Shown: positions 1 through 8,664, counted from the first letter of the stretch. The stretch is 64,000 nucleotides of DNA from Rhodoferax sediminis (GCF_006970865.1 NZ_CP035503.1:1501001-1565000); one strand, 5' to 3'. Numbers and translations are program-made. Notes: generated from the sequence alone by a model not told the origin.

Positions 1-1002
1 CTGGCCCGGCGGCGCGGCGGCGCCCGCATACAGGGTGATCTCGCCGCGGTCTGCGCGATCGGCGCCGAACAGCAATCGCACCAGTTCGGTCCGTCCCGAG
101 CCGACCAGGCCGGCCAGCCCCATGATTTCGCCGGCGTGCAGGTCGAGATCGACATCGCGCACGACCTGCGCGCGCCCCAGGCCACGCGCGCGCAGCAGGG
201 CCGGCCCGGCGGCGCGGCGCGCGCGGTTTCCATGCTCCTGCACGGCGCGTCCGACCATGCGCTGCACCAGCTCGGCTTCGCGCACACCGGCCATCGGACG
301 CACGTCCACCAGCCGGCCGTCGCGCAGCACGGCCACGCGGTCGGCGATGCGTTGCAGTTCTTCCAGCCGGTGTGACACGTAGATGACGCCCACGCCGCGC
401 GCCTTGAGCAGCGCGATCTGCTCGAACAGGTGCGAGGTTTCGCGCGACGTGAGCATGGCGGTCGGCTCGTCGAGCACCAGCACGCGCGTGTCGTCCTGCA
501 GGTTGCGGGCGATCTCGACCATCTGCTGCTGGCCGATGCCCAGTTGGGCCACGGGCATCGCCGGGTCAATGCCCTGCATGCCGATTTTGGCCAGCTGTTG
601 CACGGCCAGGGCATGCAGCTCGGCGCGTTTGAGCCAGCCCGCGCGCTGCGGCAGCCGCTCGAGCAGCAGGTTCTCGGCGACCGAGAGTGTCGAGACCAGG
701 CCGAGCTCCTGCATCACCATGCGCACACCCACATGCTCGGCATTGCGGCGCGAGCCTGGATGAAAGGGGACCTCGCCCAGGAGCATGTGGCCGCGCGTGG
801 GCTGTACCAGGCCGCAGATGATCTTCGACAGCGTGCTCTTGCCGGCGCCGTTTTCGCCGGTCAGCGCCAGCACCTCGCCCGGCTGCAGCGCCAGCGAGAC
901 GTCATCGAGCACAGGCGTCGCGTAGTCCTTGCCCAGGCTGAACAGGGACAGTAGCGGCGCGCGGCCGTTGGCGGCGGGAGCCGGCACAGCGGGAGTGGTC
1001 AT
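1..1002 (-). CDS. Sugar ABC transporter ATP-binding protein, RbsA/XylG-like (partial, C-terminus outside window)
   Basis: Duplicated-NBD ATPase that powers import of a monosaccharide. Translation from ATG at 1002 gives 334 codons before the window edge; the family is about 500 residues, so roughly the last third is missing. The first NBD shows Walker A GENGAGKST near residue 50, signature IGQQQMVEIAR and Walker B VLVLDEPTAML. A second NBD begins near residue 270 with a degenerate Walker A (GLVGSGRTE), as is normal for RbsA-type proteins. It lies 53 bp downstream of the binding-protein gene on the same strand, so the permease is expected beyond position 1. The exact sugar cannot be read from the sequence. 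Confidence 0.93.
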   Translation of the reverse strand, partial: MTTPAVPAPAANGRAPLLSLFSLGKDYATPVLDDVSLALQPGEVLALTGENGAGKSTLSKIICGLVQPTRGHMLLGEVPFHPGSRRNAEHVGVRMVMQELGLVSTLSVAENLLLERLPQRAGWLKRAELHALAVQQLAKIGMQGIDPAMPVAQLGIGQQQMVEIARNLQDDTRVLVLDEPTAMLTSRETSHLFEQIALLKARGVGVIYVSHRLEELQRIADRVAVLRDGRLVDVRPMAGVREAELVQRMVGRAVQEHGNRARRAAGPALLRARGLGRAQVVRDVDLDLHAGEIMGLAGLVGSGRTELVRLLFGADRADRGEITLYAGAAAPPGQ

Positions 1003-1055
1003 GGAGATTTTGGCAAGCGCTCCCGGCCCAGACCGGTGCCGCGCAGCCGCCAAGC

Positions 1056-2012
1056 TTACTTGACCGTGTCCTTGGTCACCAGCACCACGTCGGTCTTGAC
1101 CATGGCGGGCATGTCCGCCTGGTGCTGCTTGGCGGCCAGCGCCTTGAGTGCCGTCTCGATGCCGAACACCGCCTGCTTGGCGCCGAACTGGTCCGCCGTG
1201 GCCAGCACGCGGCCGTCCAGCAGCATGGGCTTGATGGCGCCGATGTTGTCGTAACCCACCACCATGACCTTGCCGGTCTTGCCCGCGGCCTTGACGGCCG
1301 CCACGGCGCCGAGCGCCATGCTGTCGTTGCCGCACAGCAGGGCCTTGAGGTCGGGGTGTTCACGCAGCATGCCGGAGGCTACCGTGTTGCCCTTGTCGAT
1401 TTCCCACTGGCCGGATTGCACGCCGACCACGGTGGCGCCCACGGTCTTCATGGCGTCCTGGAAGCCCAGCGTGCGCTGCTGCGCATTGAAGGTGGTGGAC
1501 ACGCCTTCGATGATGCCAACCTTGTCGCCCGCCTTCAGGCTCTTGGCCAGGTAGTCGCCCACCAGCTTGGCGCCGGCGCGGTTGTCGGGACCGACGAAGG
1601 GCACCTGGATGCCTTTTTCCTTCAGGGCGCCGGCGTCGAGCTGGTTGTCGATGTTCACCACCAGGATGCCCTTGTCAATGGCGGTTTTAAGCACCGGCAC
1701 CAGCGCCTTGGAATCGGCCGGCGCAATCACCAGCGCATCGACCTTCTGCGCCATCATCTGCTCGACGAGCTTGATCTGCGCGGCGGTGTCGGTTTCGTCC
1801 TTGATGCCGCTGGCGATCAGGGTGTATTGGCCGGAATGGGCCTTCTGGTGGGCCTTGGCGCCGTCTTCCATGGTGCGGAAGAACTCGTTGGCCAGCGACT
1901 TCATGACCAGCGCCACTTTGGGCTTTTCCTGGGCCAGGGCGGGCGTTGCCACCAGGGCCCCCAGCACGGTCAGGGCAGCGGCGTTTTGCAGGGAACGACG
2001 GGTGATATTCAT
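1056..2012 (-). CDS. Periplasmic sugar-binding protein of ABC importer (RbsB-like)
   Basis: Soluble periplasmic receptor, 318 aa, for the importer whose ATPase follows. The N-terminus has a signal peptide with an Arg-Arg-Ser start and an ALA-Q cleavage site near residue 27; the paired arginines make Tat export possible but Sec is equally plausible. The body is a type I periplasmic-binding fold (VALVMKSLANEFF at the start of the mature chain, VDALVIAPADSKALVP, VVGYDN near residue 240), typical of ribose/xylose/allose-type receptors. Transcription probably starts just upstream at the promoter overlapped by the LacI-type operators at 2091-2114, so the operon should be induced by its sugar. Confidence 0.92.
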   Translation of the reverse strand: MNITRRSLQNAAALTVLGALVATPALAQEKPKVALVMKSLANEFFRTMEDGAKAHQKAHSGQYTLIASGIKDETDTAAQIKLVEQMMAQKVDALVIAPADSKALVPVLKTAIDKGILVVNIDNQLDAGALKEKGIQVPFVGPDNRAGAKLVGDYLAKSLKAGDKVGIIEGVSTTFNAQQRTLGFQDAMKTVGATVVGVQSGQWEIDKGNTVASGMLREHPDLKALLCGNDSMALGAVAAVKAAGKTGKVMVVGYDNIGAIKPMLLDGRVLATADQFGAKQAVFGIETALKALAAKQHQADMPAMVKTDVVLVTKDTVK

Positions 2013-2078
2013 GGGCTTGTCTCCAAATAAATTTCTGAAATAGCAACAGGGACCGGAACGGCGGGCCGTCCGGGTTGG

Positions 2079-2106
2079 ATGATAGCAATAGCAAACGTTT
2101 GCGCAA
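2079..2106 (-). promoter_or_regulatory. Predicted sigma70 promoter of the sugar ABC operon
   Basis: On the minus strand TTGCGC (2106-2101) and TATCAT (2084-2079) are separated by 16 bp, a good -35/-10 pair pointing into the binding-protein gene. The operator pair at 2091-2114 covers the spacer and the -35 box, so repressor binding would exclude RNA polymerase. Confidence 0.6.
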
Positions 2107-2114
2107 TCGTTTGC
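2091..2114. promoter_or_regulatory. Two abutting LacI/RbsR-type operators
   Basis: GCAAACGTTTGC at 2091-2102 is a perfect 12-bp palindrome with the central CG typical of LacI/GalR-family sites. GCAATCGTTTGC at 2103-2114 follows with no gap and differs by one base. Their placement over the predicted promoter of the downstream sugar ABC operon fits repression by a sugar-responsive LacI-family regulator. No such regulator gene is in the window. Confidence 0.7.
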
Positions 2115-2174
2115 TAATCGGGTTTAACCCTTAACTCCATTCTGGGTATGCTGTCTTTCATTTTTGGGGGAAGC

Positions 2175-2594
2175 ATGAAAATTGAAATTCCTGAGGCCAA
2201 AAAACTCGTGTTCGAGATGCACATCCCGATTCGTTGGGGCGACATGGACGCGATGGGGCATCTCAACAACACCAGCTACTTTCGCTATCTGGAGACCATC
2301 CGCATCGAGTGGTTCCGCTCCATTGGCTGCATCCCCGACCCGCAGGGCGAGGGGCCGGTGATCGTGAATGCGTTTTGCAACTTCTACAAGCAGCTCGAGT
2401 ATCCGGGCGATGTGCTGCTGCGGATGTATGTGAGCGAGCCGGGCCGCACCACGTTCGAGAGCTGGGGCACGATGGAGAGGGTCGACGCACCGGGGGTGAT
2501 TTGCGCCGCGGGCGGCGCCACCACGATCTGGGTGGACTTTCCGAACCAGAAGGCGACCCAGCTGCCCGACTGGATGCGCCAGATCGTCAGCTGA
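2175..2594 (+). CDS. Acyl-CoA thioesterase, 4HBT/YbgC family
   Basis: Single hotdog-fold protein of 139 aa. The motif RWGDMDAMGHLNN near the N-terminus, with its aspartate and conserved His-Leu-Asn-Asn, followed by YFRYLETIRIEW, is the hallmark of 4-hydroxybenzoyl-CoA-thioesterase-like enzymes that hydrolyse acyl-CoA. The frame is open from an ATG at 2148, but a purine-rich GGGGGAAG lies just before the ATG at 2175 and the family similarity begins there, so 2175 is preferred. It stands alone and diverges from the sugar operon. The substrate is not inferable. Confidence 0.85.
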   Translation: MKIEIPEAKKLVFEMHIPIRWGDMDAMGHLNNTSYFRYLETIRIEWFRSIGCIPDPQGEGPVIVNAFCNFYKQLEYPGDVLLRMYVSEPGRTTFESWGTMERVDAPGVICAAGGATTIWVDFPNQKATQLPDWMRQIVS

Positions 2595-2640
2595 TCGCCA
2601 CACCCCTTCACGGGCCCGTGCAAAGTCCCGGCAAAGATGA

Positions 2641-2669
2641 TTGACATTGCTGCACTGCACAAGTTATCC
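2641..2669 (+). promoter_or_regulatory. Strong sigma70 promoter upstream of the mgtA-like leader
   Basis: Consensus -35 TTGACA at 2641-2646 and TTATCC at 2664-2669 are separated by exactly 17 bp. Transcription would begin near 2676, leaving about 380 nt of untranslated RNA before the ATPase gene. Confidence 0.6.
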
Positions 2670-2675
2670 TCGCGC

Positions 2676-3057
2676 GGTTATCAATAAACGGAGTTTCGCT
2701 TGGGTACGTGTTCCAGTGACAGTCCTCGATCTTGGATCGACACCACTGCCTGAGCGGCGCCCCGGAACTCATCTTCCGCCGTGCCGCCCCTGCGGCTACG
2801 GTGTCCAGTCCGGCTCCTGCCGGCATTCCCGAATCGGTTTGATTCTGTCTCCAGACGCCCTCAATGCGCGCCAGCCATGCTGCGCGCAACGCGGCCGGCT
2901 GGGTTTGAAGTCCGCCATGCCATCGGTGCGCTGAAGCAGCGTGCCGATAGCACGGCGGACTCGGCTGGGCTGCCATGAAACTGTCATGAAACTGTAATCA
3001 AATGCCGGATCTGCGCCTCATCGCGGTGCACAGGTCTCGAGCGGCGGGAGCCACAGC
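2676..3057 (+). promoter_or_regulatory. Long structured 5' leader of the P-type ATPase gene
   Basis: This stretch has no convincing gene. Two folding domains are visible. The first (2710-2768) nests GTTC/GAAC (2710-2713 with 2765-2768) around CAGTG/CACTG (2714-2718 with 2744-2748) and a 6-bp hairpin TCGATC-TTG-GATCGA (2726-2740). The second (2910-2960) is a long rod: GTCCGCC with GGCGGAC (2910-2916/2954-2960), ATCGG with CCGAT (2922-2926/2944-2948) and CGCTG-AAG-CAGCG (2929-2941), with symmetric internal loops. Magnesium transporter genes of several bacterial groups have regulatory leaders; I do not recognise this as a known class, and its function is inference. Confidence 0.45.
2970..2998 (+). 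promoter_or_regulatory. Pho box (PhoB-binding site), three direct repeats
   Basis: Three 7-bp repeats CTGCCAT, CTGTCAT and CTGTAAT begin at 2970, 2981 and 2992, each separated by the AT-rich spacer GAAA and followed by CAAA. The 7+4 spacing and sequence match the PhoB half-site pattern (CTGTCAT-N4). It lies 60 bp before the ATPase start codon. No strong -10 is visible at the expected distance downstream, so activity needs testing. Confidence 0.65.
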
Positions 3058-5820
3058 ATGAATTTCCTGAAGAGTCTTTTTGTTTCGTTTTTGCGCACGC
3101 GGCACACCATGCGTCATTTCCGGCGCCTGATGATCCTGGATTCGCTGTCCGGCCCCGGCGTCACGCGTGCGGTGCCCGATGATCTGGCGACCGAGTTGAT
3201 GCAGGCGGCCACTGACAGCACGCCTGGCGTGCTGGCGCGGCTGCACTCGCACGAGGACGGTCTGACCAGTGCCGAGGTCGGCCTCATTGCCGAGCGCGTG
3301 GGACCGAACGAGGTGGAGCACGAAAAGCCGCTGCGCTGGTGGCAGCACCTGTGGCACTGCTATAAAAACCCCTTCAACCTGCTGCTCACGGTGCTGGCCG
3401 CGGTGTCTTTCTTTACCGAAGACTTCAAGGCGGCCATCGTGATTGGCCTCATGGTGGTGCTGTCCACCCTGATCCGCTTTGTGCAGGAGGGGCGCTCCAG
3501 CCGTGCGGCGGAACGCCTCAAGGAGATGGTGAGCAACACCGCCACGGTGATCCGGCGCGGTCTGGCCACCGACGTGGTGGAGGTCGCAAAACGCTACTTC
3601 GACGTGCAGTTGCACACCCGTCCGCCGGTCAGGATGGAGGTGCCGATCAAGGCGCTGGTGCCCGGCGAACTGGTGGTGCTGTCCGCGGGTGACATGATCC
3701 CGGCCGACTGCCGCGTGCTGCTGGCCAAGGATCTGTTCGTCAGCCAGTCCGCCATGACCGGAGAATCCCTGCCGGTCGAGAAGTTTCCCGAGCACCGTGG
3801 CAGCGCATCGCGCAATCCGCTGGAGATGAACAACCTGCTGTTCATGGGCACCAATGTGGTGTCGGGATCCGCCACGGCGGTGGTCGTGACCACCGGCAAC
3901 CGCACCTACTTCGGCGTGCTGGCCACGCGCGTGACCGCGGCCGATCGGACGCCGACGTCGTTCCAGGCCGGCGTCAACAGCGTGAGCTGGCTCCTGATCC
4001 GTTTCGCGCTGGTGATGGTGCCCATCGTGCTGCTGGTCAACGGCTTCACCAAGGGCAACTGGACCGAGGCCTTTTTGTTCGCGCTGTCCGTGGCGGTGGG
4101 GCTCACGCCCGAGATGCTGCCGATGATCGTGACCTCGACCCTGGCCAAGGGCGCGGTGATCCTGTCGCGCAAGAAGGTCATCGTCAAGCGGCTCGACGCG
4201 ATCCAGAACTTCGGCGCGATGGATGTGCTGTGCACCGACAAGACCGGGACGCTGACGCAGGACAAGATTTTCCTGGAACGCCACACCGATGTGTTCGGCC
4301 AGGACTCGGATGATGTGCTCAAGTACGCCTATCTGAACAGCTATTACCAGACCGGCCTGAAGAACCTGCTCGATCGCGCCGTGCTCGATCATGCGGGCCT
4401 GCAGGCCGAATTGAAGCTGGCGCAGGACTACCAGAAGGTGGACGAAATTCCGTTCGATTTCGAGCGCCGGCGCATGTCGGTCGTGGTGTCCGAGCAGAAC
4501 CATCACCACGAACTCATCTGCAAGGGCGCGGTCGAGGAAATCCTGGCGGCGTGCACGCGGGTACAGGTCAGCGGTGGCGAGAGCCTGCTGTTCGACGCCG
4601 CCATGCTGGAGCGTGTGCGCAGCGTGACCTCGGACCTGAACGAGCAGGGCCTGCGCGTGGTGGCGGTCGCCATGAAAGAGGTGCCGCCGAACAAGTCCAT
4701 CTATGCCATCGGCGACGAGGCGGAGCTGACGCTGATCGGCTACATCGCGTTTCTGGATCCGCCCAAGGAATCGACTGCCCCCGCGCTCAAGGCCCTGGCC
4801 GAGCACGGCGTGAGCGTCAAGGTGCTGACCGGCGACAACGAACTGGTCACGGCCAAGATCTGCCGCGAAGTGGGGCTGCCGCTCGAGCGCGTGATCCTGG
4901 GTCAGCAGCTCGATGCTCTGGACGAGGCCGCGCTGTCCACGCTGGTGGAGCGCTACAACGTGTTTGCCAAGCTCACGCCGCTGCACAAGGAGCGCATCGT
5001 GCGTGCGCTGCGCGGCAACGGCCACGTGGTCGGCTTCATGGGCGACGGCATCAACGACGCGCCGGCCCTGCGCGCGGCCGACATCGGCATTTCGGTCGAC
5101 AGCGCGGTGGACATCGCCAAGGAGGCGGCCGACATCATCCTGCTGGAAAAAAGCCTGATGGTGCTCGAAGAAGGCGTGATCGAGGGGCGCAAGACCTTCA
5201 GCAACATGCTCAAGTACATCCGCATGACCGCCAGCTCCAACTTCGGCAACGTGTTCTCGGTGCTGGTGGCCAGCGCCTTCCTGCCGTTCCTGCCGATGCT
5301 GCCGCTGCAGCTGCTGGTGCAAAACCTGCTGTACGACATCTCGCAGATCGCGATTCCGTTCGACAACGTGGACGAGGATCTGGTGAAAAAACCTTTGAAG
5401 TGGAACCCCGGCGACATCGGCCGCTTCATGGTGTTCTTTGGCCCGATCAGCTCCATCTTCGACATCACCACGTTCTGCCTGATGTGGTACGTGTTCAAGG
5501 CCAACACGGTACAGGATCAGTCGCTGTTCCAGTCGGGCTGGTTCGTGGTGGGCCTGCTCACGCAGACGCTCATCGTGCACATGATCCGCACGCCCAGGCT
5601 GCCCTTCATCCAGAGCCGGGCCGCATTGCCGCTGACGCTCATGACGCTGTTCATCATGGCTCTGGGTATTTTCCTGCCGATGGGGCCGCTGGGCGAGTAC
5701 TTCAAGCTGGTGCCGCTGCCGCTGCTGTACTTCCCGTTCATGGTGGCCATCGTGCTCGGCTACATGGTGCTCACGCAGTGGATGAAGGCGTTCTACGTGC
5801 GCCGCTTTGGCTGGCAGTAG
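3058..5820 (+). CDS. mgtA: Magnesium-translocating P-type ATPase (type IIIB)
   Basis: Integral membrane pump of 920 aa, the usual length for MgtA/MgtB, which moves Mg2+ into the cytoplasm using ATP. Visible motifs are TGES of the actuator domain near residue 234, the phosphorylation motif DKTGTLT with Asp about residue 394, the nucleotide-binding KGAVEE segment near 490, TGDN near 592 and GDGINDAPA near 662. Four C-terminal membrane segments follow, with the P-III pattern NLLYDISQIAIPFDNVD in the region around residue 755. The start MNFLKSLF is preceded by a GGCGGGAG ribosome site. The long structured leader and the Pho box suggest control by both an RNA element and phosphate status. Specificity for Mg2+ rather than another divalent cation is from family membership. 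Confidence 0.93.
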   Translation: MNFLKSLFVSFLRTRHTMRHFRRLMILDSLSGPGVTRAVPDDLATELMQAATDSTPGVLARLHSHEDGLTSAEVGLIAERVGPNEVEHEKPLRWWQHLWHCYKNPFNLLLTVLAAVSFFTEDFKAAIVIGLMVVLSTLIRFVQEGRSSRAAERLKEMVSNTATVIRRGLATDVVEVAKRYFDVQLHTRPPVRMEVPIKALVPGELVVLSAGDMIPADCRVLLAKDLFVSQSAMTGESLPVEKFPEHRGSASRNPLEMNNLLFMGTNVVSGSATAVVVTTGNRTYFGVLATRVTAADRTPTSFQAGVNSVSWLLIRFALVMVPIVLLVNGFTKGNWTEAFLFALSVAVGLTPEMLPMIVTSTLAKGAVILSRKKVIVKRLDAIQNFGAMDVLCTDKTGTLTQDKIFLERHTDVFGQDSDDVLKYAYLNSYYQTGLKNLLDRAVLDHAGLQAELKLAQDYQKVDEIPFDFERRRMSVVVSEQNHHHELICKGAVEEILAACTRVQVSGGESLLFDAAMLERVRSVTSDLNEQGLRVVAVAMKEVPPNKSIYAIGDEAELTLIGYIAFLDPPKESTAPALKALAEHGVSVKVLTGDNELVTAKICREVGLPLERVILGQQLDALDEAALSTLVERYNVFAKLTPLHKERIVRALRGNGHVVGFMGDGINDAPALRAADIGISVDSAVDIAKEAADIILLEKSLMVLEEGVIEGRKTFSNMLKYIRMTASSNFGNVFSVLVASAFLPFLPMLPLQLLVQNLLYDISQIAIPFDNVDEDLVKKPLKWNPGDIGRFMVFFGPISSIFDITTFCLMWYVFKANTVQDQSLFQSGWFVVGLLTQTLIVHMIRTPRLPFIQSRAALPLTLMTLFIMALGIFLPMGPLGEYFKLVPLPLLYFPFMVAIVLGYMVLTQWMKAFYVRRFGWQ

Positions 5821-5842
5821 GCCCGCCGCAAAAGGCGCTTCA

Positions 5843-5914
5843 CGGCCTGATTTTCAAGGAAAATCAGGCCGTAGCCCTTGCGTGATATGGGCATGTAGCT
5901 ATTAAATAAATAGC
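5843..5914. repeat. Composite dispersed repeat: 13-bp hairpin plus 17-nt dyad
   Basis: A perfect hairpin with 13-bp arms (5843-5855 and 5859-5871, loop AAG) is followed by a GTAGCCC...TATGGGCAT segment and the 17-nt dyad GCTATTAAATAAATAGC at 5898-5914. The hairpin lacks a T-run, so it is a weak terminator at best, though it sits between convergent mgtA and the peroxidase gene. The segment 5866-5901 aligns well with the element inside imuB at about 12031-12067, showing that the unit is longer than the 17-nt core. Confidence 0.7.
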
Positions 5915-5916
5915 GA

Positions 5917-6507
5917 CTACTTCTGCCTGGGAACGCGCCCCATCAGGTAGAACTCGGGGTTGGGCATCATGCTCGAGAAGCTCGCGATGCGGTTCGACAG
6001 CCCGAAAAATGCCGTGATGGCGGCAATGTCCCAGATGTCCTCGTCGCTGAAGCCGTGTGCGTGCAGCGCGGCAAAGTCGGCTTCCTCGACCTCGTCCGAT
6101 TTTTCACACACCTTCATCGCAAAGTCGAGCATGGCGCGCTGGCGCGGCGTGATGTCGGCCTTGCGGTAGTTCACCGCCACCTGGTCGGCCACCAGCGGCT
6201 TTTTCTCGTAGATGCGCAACAGTGCGCCGTGCGCCACCACGCAGTACAGGCAGCCGTTGGCGGCGCTGGTGGCGGTGACGATCATCTCGCGGTCGCCCTT
6301 GGTCAATGAGCCGTTGGGGTTGCCGCTTTCTTCCTTGAGCATCAGCGCATCGTGGTAGGCAAAAAAGGCGCGCCACTCGGCCGGGCGGCGCGCCAGCGCC
6401 AGAAACACGTTGGGCACGAAGCCGGCCTTTTCCTGCACCTCCAGCACCTTGGCGCGGATGTCTTCGGGCAGGTCGGCGAGGGTCGGGGCGGGGTAGCGTG
6501 TTGTCAT
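5917..6507 (-). CDS. Peroxidase-related protein, AhpD/carboxymuconolactone decarboxylase family
   Basis: Protein of 196 aa with the AhpD-type redox motif CLYCVVAH near residue 84, where the two cysteines and nearby His form the peroxidatic/reductive centre. Family members are uncharacterised peroxidase-related enzymes of similar length that reduce hydroperoxides. The start MTTRYPAP at 6507 has GAAAGG upstream; an earlier TTG in frame at 6525 is less likely because it would overlap that ribosome site. It follows catalase on the same strand by about 40 bp, which suggests a small peroxide-defence operon. The gene ends beside a dispersed repeat. Confidence 0.85.
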   Translation of the reverse strand: MTTRYPAPTLADLPEDIRAKVLEVQEKAGFVPNVFLALARRPAEWRAFFAYHDALMLKEESGNPNGSLTKGDREMIVTATSAANGCLYCVVAHGALLRIYEKKPLVADQVAVNYRKADITPRQRAMLDFAMKVCEKSDEVEEADFAALHAHGFSDEDIWDIAAITAFFGLSNRIASFSSMMPNPEFYLMGRVPRQK

Positions 6508-6547
6508 GGGAATGGCGCCTTTCAAGATGGGTTGACGTGGCTGCAGA

Positions 6548-7981
6548 TTACACCTTCAGCCCCAGTGCCTTCGCCACGCCGGCGCCGTAGGCCGGGTCGG
6601 CCTTGCTGCAGTTCGCGATGTGGCGCTTTTGAATCTCCAGCGACGCGCCTCCGACCGAGCGTGCGGTGTTTTCAAACAGCAACTGCTGCTTGTCCGGCGT
6701 CATCAGGCGAAACAGATTGCCCGGTTGCGAGTAGTAGTCCTCGTCCACGCGGTGGTTCCAGTGGCCGGCGGCGCCTTCCACGCTCAGCGGTGGCTCCGAG
6801 AAGTCGGGTTGCTCCTGCCACTGGCCCTTGCTGTTGGGCTCGTAGCCGATGGTGGCGCCATGGTTACCGTCGACGCGCATGCTGCCGTCGCGGTGGTAGC
6901 TGTGCACCGGGCAGCGCGGCGCGTTCACCGGGATCTGCTGCAGGTTCACCCCGAGCCGGTAGCGCTGCGCATCGCCATACGAGAACAGCCGGGCCTGCAG
7001 CATCTTGTCGGGCGAGAAGCCGATGCCAGGCACGACGTTGGCGGGATTGAAGGCCGACTGCTCGACTTCCGCAAAGAAGTTCTCGGGGTTGCGGTTCAGC
7101 TCCCACTCGCCGACCTCGATCAACGGATAGTCCTTGTGCGGCCAGACCTTGGTCAGGTCGAACGGGTGGTACGGCACCTTCGAGGCATCCTTCTCGGGCA
7201 TGATTTGCACGCACAGTTTCCACTTCGGGAAGTCGCCCTTCTCGATGCTGCCCCACAGGTCGCGCTGGTGGCTCTCGCGGTCCTTGCCGACGATCGCTTC
7301 GGCCTCGGCATCGCTCAGGTTCTTGATGCCCTGCTGGCAGACGTGGTGGAACTTGACCCAGTGCCGCTCGCCTTGGGCATTGATGAAGCTGAAGGTGTGC
7401 GAGCCGAAACCGTGCATGTGGCGGTAGCTGGCGGGCAGGCCCCGGTCGCTCATCACGATGGTGACCTGGTGCAGCGCCTCGGGCAGCAGGGTCCAGAAGT
7501 CCCAGTTGTTCTCGGCGCTGCGCAGATTGGTTTTGGGGTCGCGCTTGACGGCGTGATTCAGGTCCGGGAACTTCAGCGGGTCGCGCAGGAAGAACACCGG
7601 CGTGTTGTTGCCCACCAGGTCCCAGTTGCCTTCCTCGGTGTAGAACTTGAGCGCAAAGCCGCGGATGTCGCGCTCGGCATCGGCTGCGCCGCGCTCTCCT
7701 GCCACGGTGGTGAAGCGCGCGAACAGTTCGGTCTTCTTGCCGACCTGCGAGAAAATTTTGGCGCGGGTGTAGCGCGTGATGTCGTGCGTCACCGTGAAGG
7801 TGCCATACGCGCCCGAACCCTTGGCATGCATGCGGCGCTCGGGAATCACTTCGCGGTCGAAGTGCGCCAGCTTCTCCAGCAGCCAGACATCCTGTAAGAG
7901 TGCCGGGCCACGCGGGCCGGCCGTCATGATGTTCTGGTTGTCGACAACGGGTGCGCCGGCGGCGGTGGTTAACTTGGTCAT
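6548..7981 (-). CDS. katA: Monofunctional haem catalase, small-subunit type
   Basis: Cytoplasmic haem enzyme of 477 aa that dismutates hydrogen peroxide. The distal-side active-site motif [15 protein letters not shown] contains the catalytic His (about residue 52), and the proximal haem-ligand motif [14 protein letters not shown] carries the axial Tyr (about residue 330). FDREVIPER and the [12 protein letters not shown] segment are also standard. The length matches clade 3 catalases with no C-terminal flavodoxin-like domain. The 108 bp between it and the regulator gene at 8090 show no clear OxyR site. Confidence 0.95.
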   Translation of the reverse strand: MTKLTTAAGAPVVDNQNIMTAGPRGPALLQDVWLLEKLAHFDREVIPERRMHAKGSGAYGTFTVTHDITRYTRAKIFSQVGKKTELFARFTTVAGERGAADAERDIRGFALKFYTEEGNWDLVGNNTPVFFLRDPLKFPDLNHAVKRDPKTNLRSAENNWDFWTLLPEALHQVTIVMSDRGLPASYRHMHGFGSHTFSFINAQGERHWVKFHHVCQQGIKNLSDAEAEAIVGKDRESHQRDLWGSIEKGDFPKWKLCVQIMPEKDASKVPYHPFDLTKVWPHKDYPLIEVGEWELNRNPENFFAEVEQSAFNPANVVPGIGFSPDKMLQARLFSYGDAQRYRLGVNLQQIPVNAPRCPVHSYHRDGSMRVDGNHGATIGYEPNSKGQWQEQPDFSEPPLSVEGAAGHWNHRVDEDYYSQPGNLFRLMTPDKQQLLFENTARSVGGASLEIQKRHIANCSKADPAYGAGVAKALGLKV

Positions 7982-8089
7982 GGCGGTGTTCCTTTCGATC
8001 GATGGCAGTGGGCTGAATCTTCGTTGGCCGGGAGCGAAAGCACAATAGCGCGTCCATAGTAATTATTCAAAGCGGTCATAGGCATGGGC

Positions 8090-8644
8090 TCAACCTGCCA
8101 TGAGCCGGTACACCAGATCGGCCACGCTGGAGGCCTTGTATTTGCGCATGAGGCGGGCCCGGTAGATTTCCACGGTGCGGTGGCTGATGGCGAGGGCGCG
8201 GCCGATTTCCTTGGCGGTGAGGCCCTCCATCAGGTGGGCCGCCACCTCACGCTCGCGCGCCGTCAGCTGCGCGGTCACGGGGCGGCGCGCGCTCAGGTCT
8301 TCAAAGGTCCAGATGCCCGACTCGTGCGGTGCGCTGCGGTTCAGGGCGCGCCCGGTCACGTGGCACCAGAAGGTCTCGCCCTTGTGCGGCCCGTCCACGC
8401 GTTTCATGATGCGATCGTCGCCGTACACGCCCTTCGCATTCAGGATCGGGGTCATGCGGGAGCCGGTGCGCTCGTACTCGTCCACGCTGGGGTACAGCAC
8501 CAGAAAAGACTGGCCGACCAGTTGCTCGCGCGCGGCGCCAAACATCTCGCACAAGTGCTGGTTGCAGTCCACAATGGAACGGTTTCGGGACAGCACCAGT
8601 CCCACTGGCGCCAGATCGAAAGCGAGCTGGTAGTTCACTTCCAT
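8090..8644 (-). CDS. PAS-LuxR family transcriptional regulator
   Basis: DNA-binding regulator of 184 aa. Residues about 5-110 form a PAS sensor domain (LAFDLAPVGLVLSRNRSIVDCN at the start), and residues about 125-180 a LuxR-type helix-turn-helix (LTAREREVAAHLMEGLTAKEIG, then ISHRTVEIYRARLMRKY). There is no receiver domain, so it probably senses a ligand or redox state directly. It is divergent from the CoA-transferase genes, with 86 bp between them holding an imperfect dyad at 8665-8686. That arrangement suggests it controls scoAB and itself. The signal is unknown. Confidence 0.88.
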   Translation of the reverse strand: MEVNYQLAFDLAPVGLVLSRNRSIVDCNQHLCEMFGAAREQLVGQSFLVLYPSVDEYERTGSRMTPILNAKGVYGDDRIMKRVDGPHKGETFWCHVTGRALNRSAPHESGIWTFEDLSARRPVTAQLTAREREVAAHLMEGLTAKEIGRALAISHRTVEIYRARLMRKYKASSVADLVYRLMAG

Positions 8645-8664
8645 GGGGCTAACCTTTACGAAAA

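Noticed and set aside
2781..2978. Small open frame within the mgtA leader that could be an MgtL-like leader peptide
   Set aside because: It starts at GTG without a ribosome site and is rich in Arg and Pro only because of local GC; the helices listed for the leader explain the region better.
2998..5580. Long open frame of 860 codons on the minus strand opposite mgtA
   Set aside because: It is the antisense shadow of the P-type ATPase: very high His/Gln/Arg content and no recognisable domain. High GC gives such frames.
5843..5871. Terminator call for mgtA
   Set aside because: The 13-bp hairpin lacks a T-tract on either side and belongs to the dispersed repeat; termination there is not supported.
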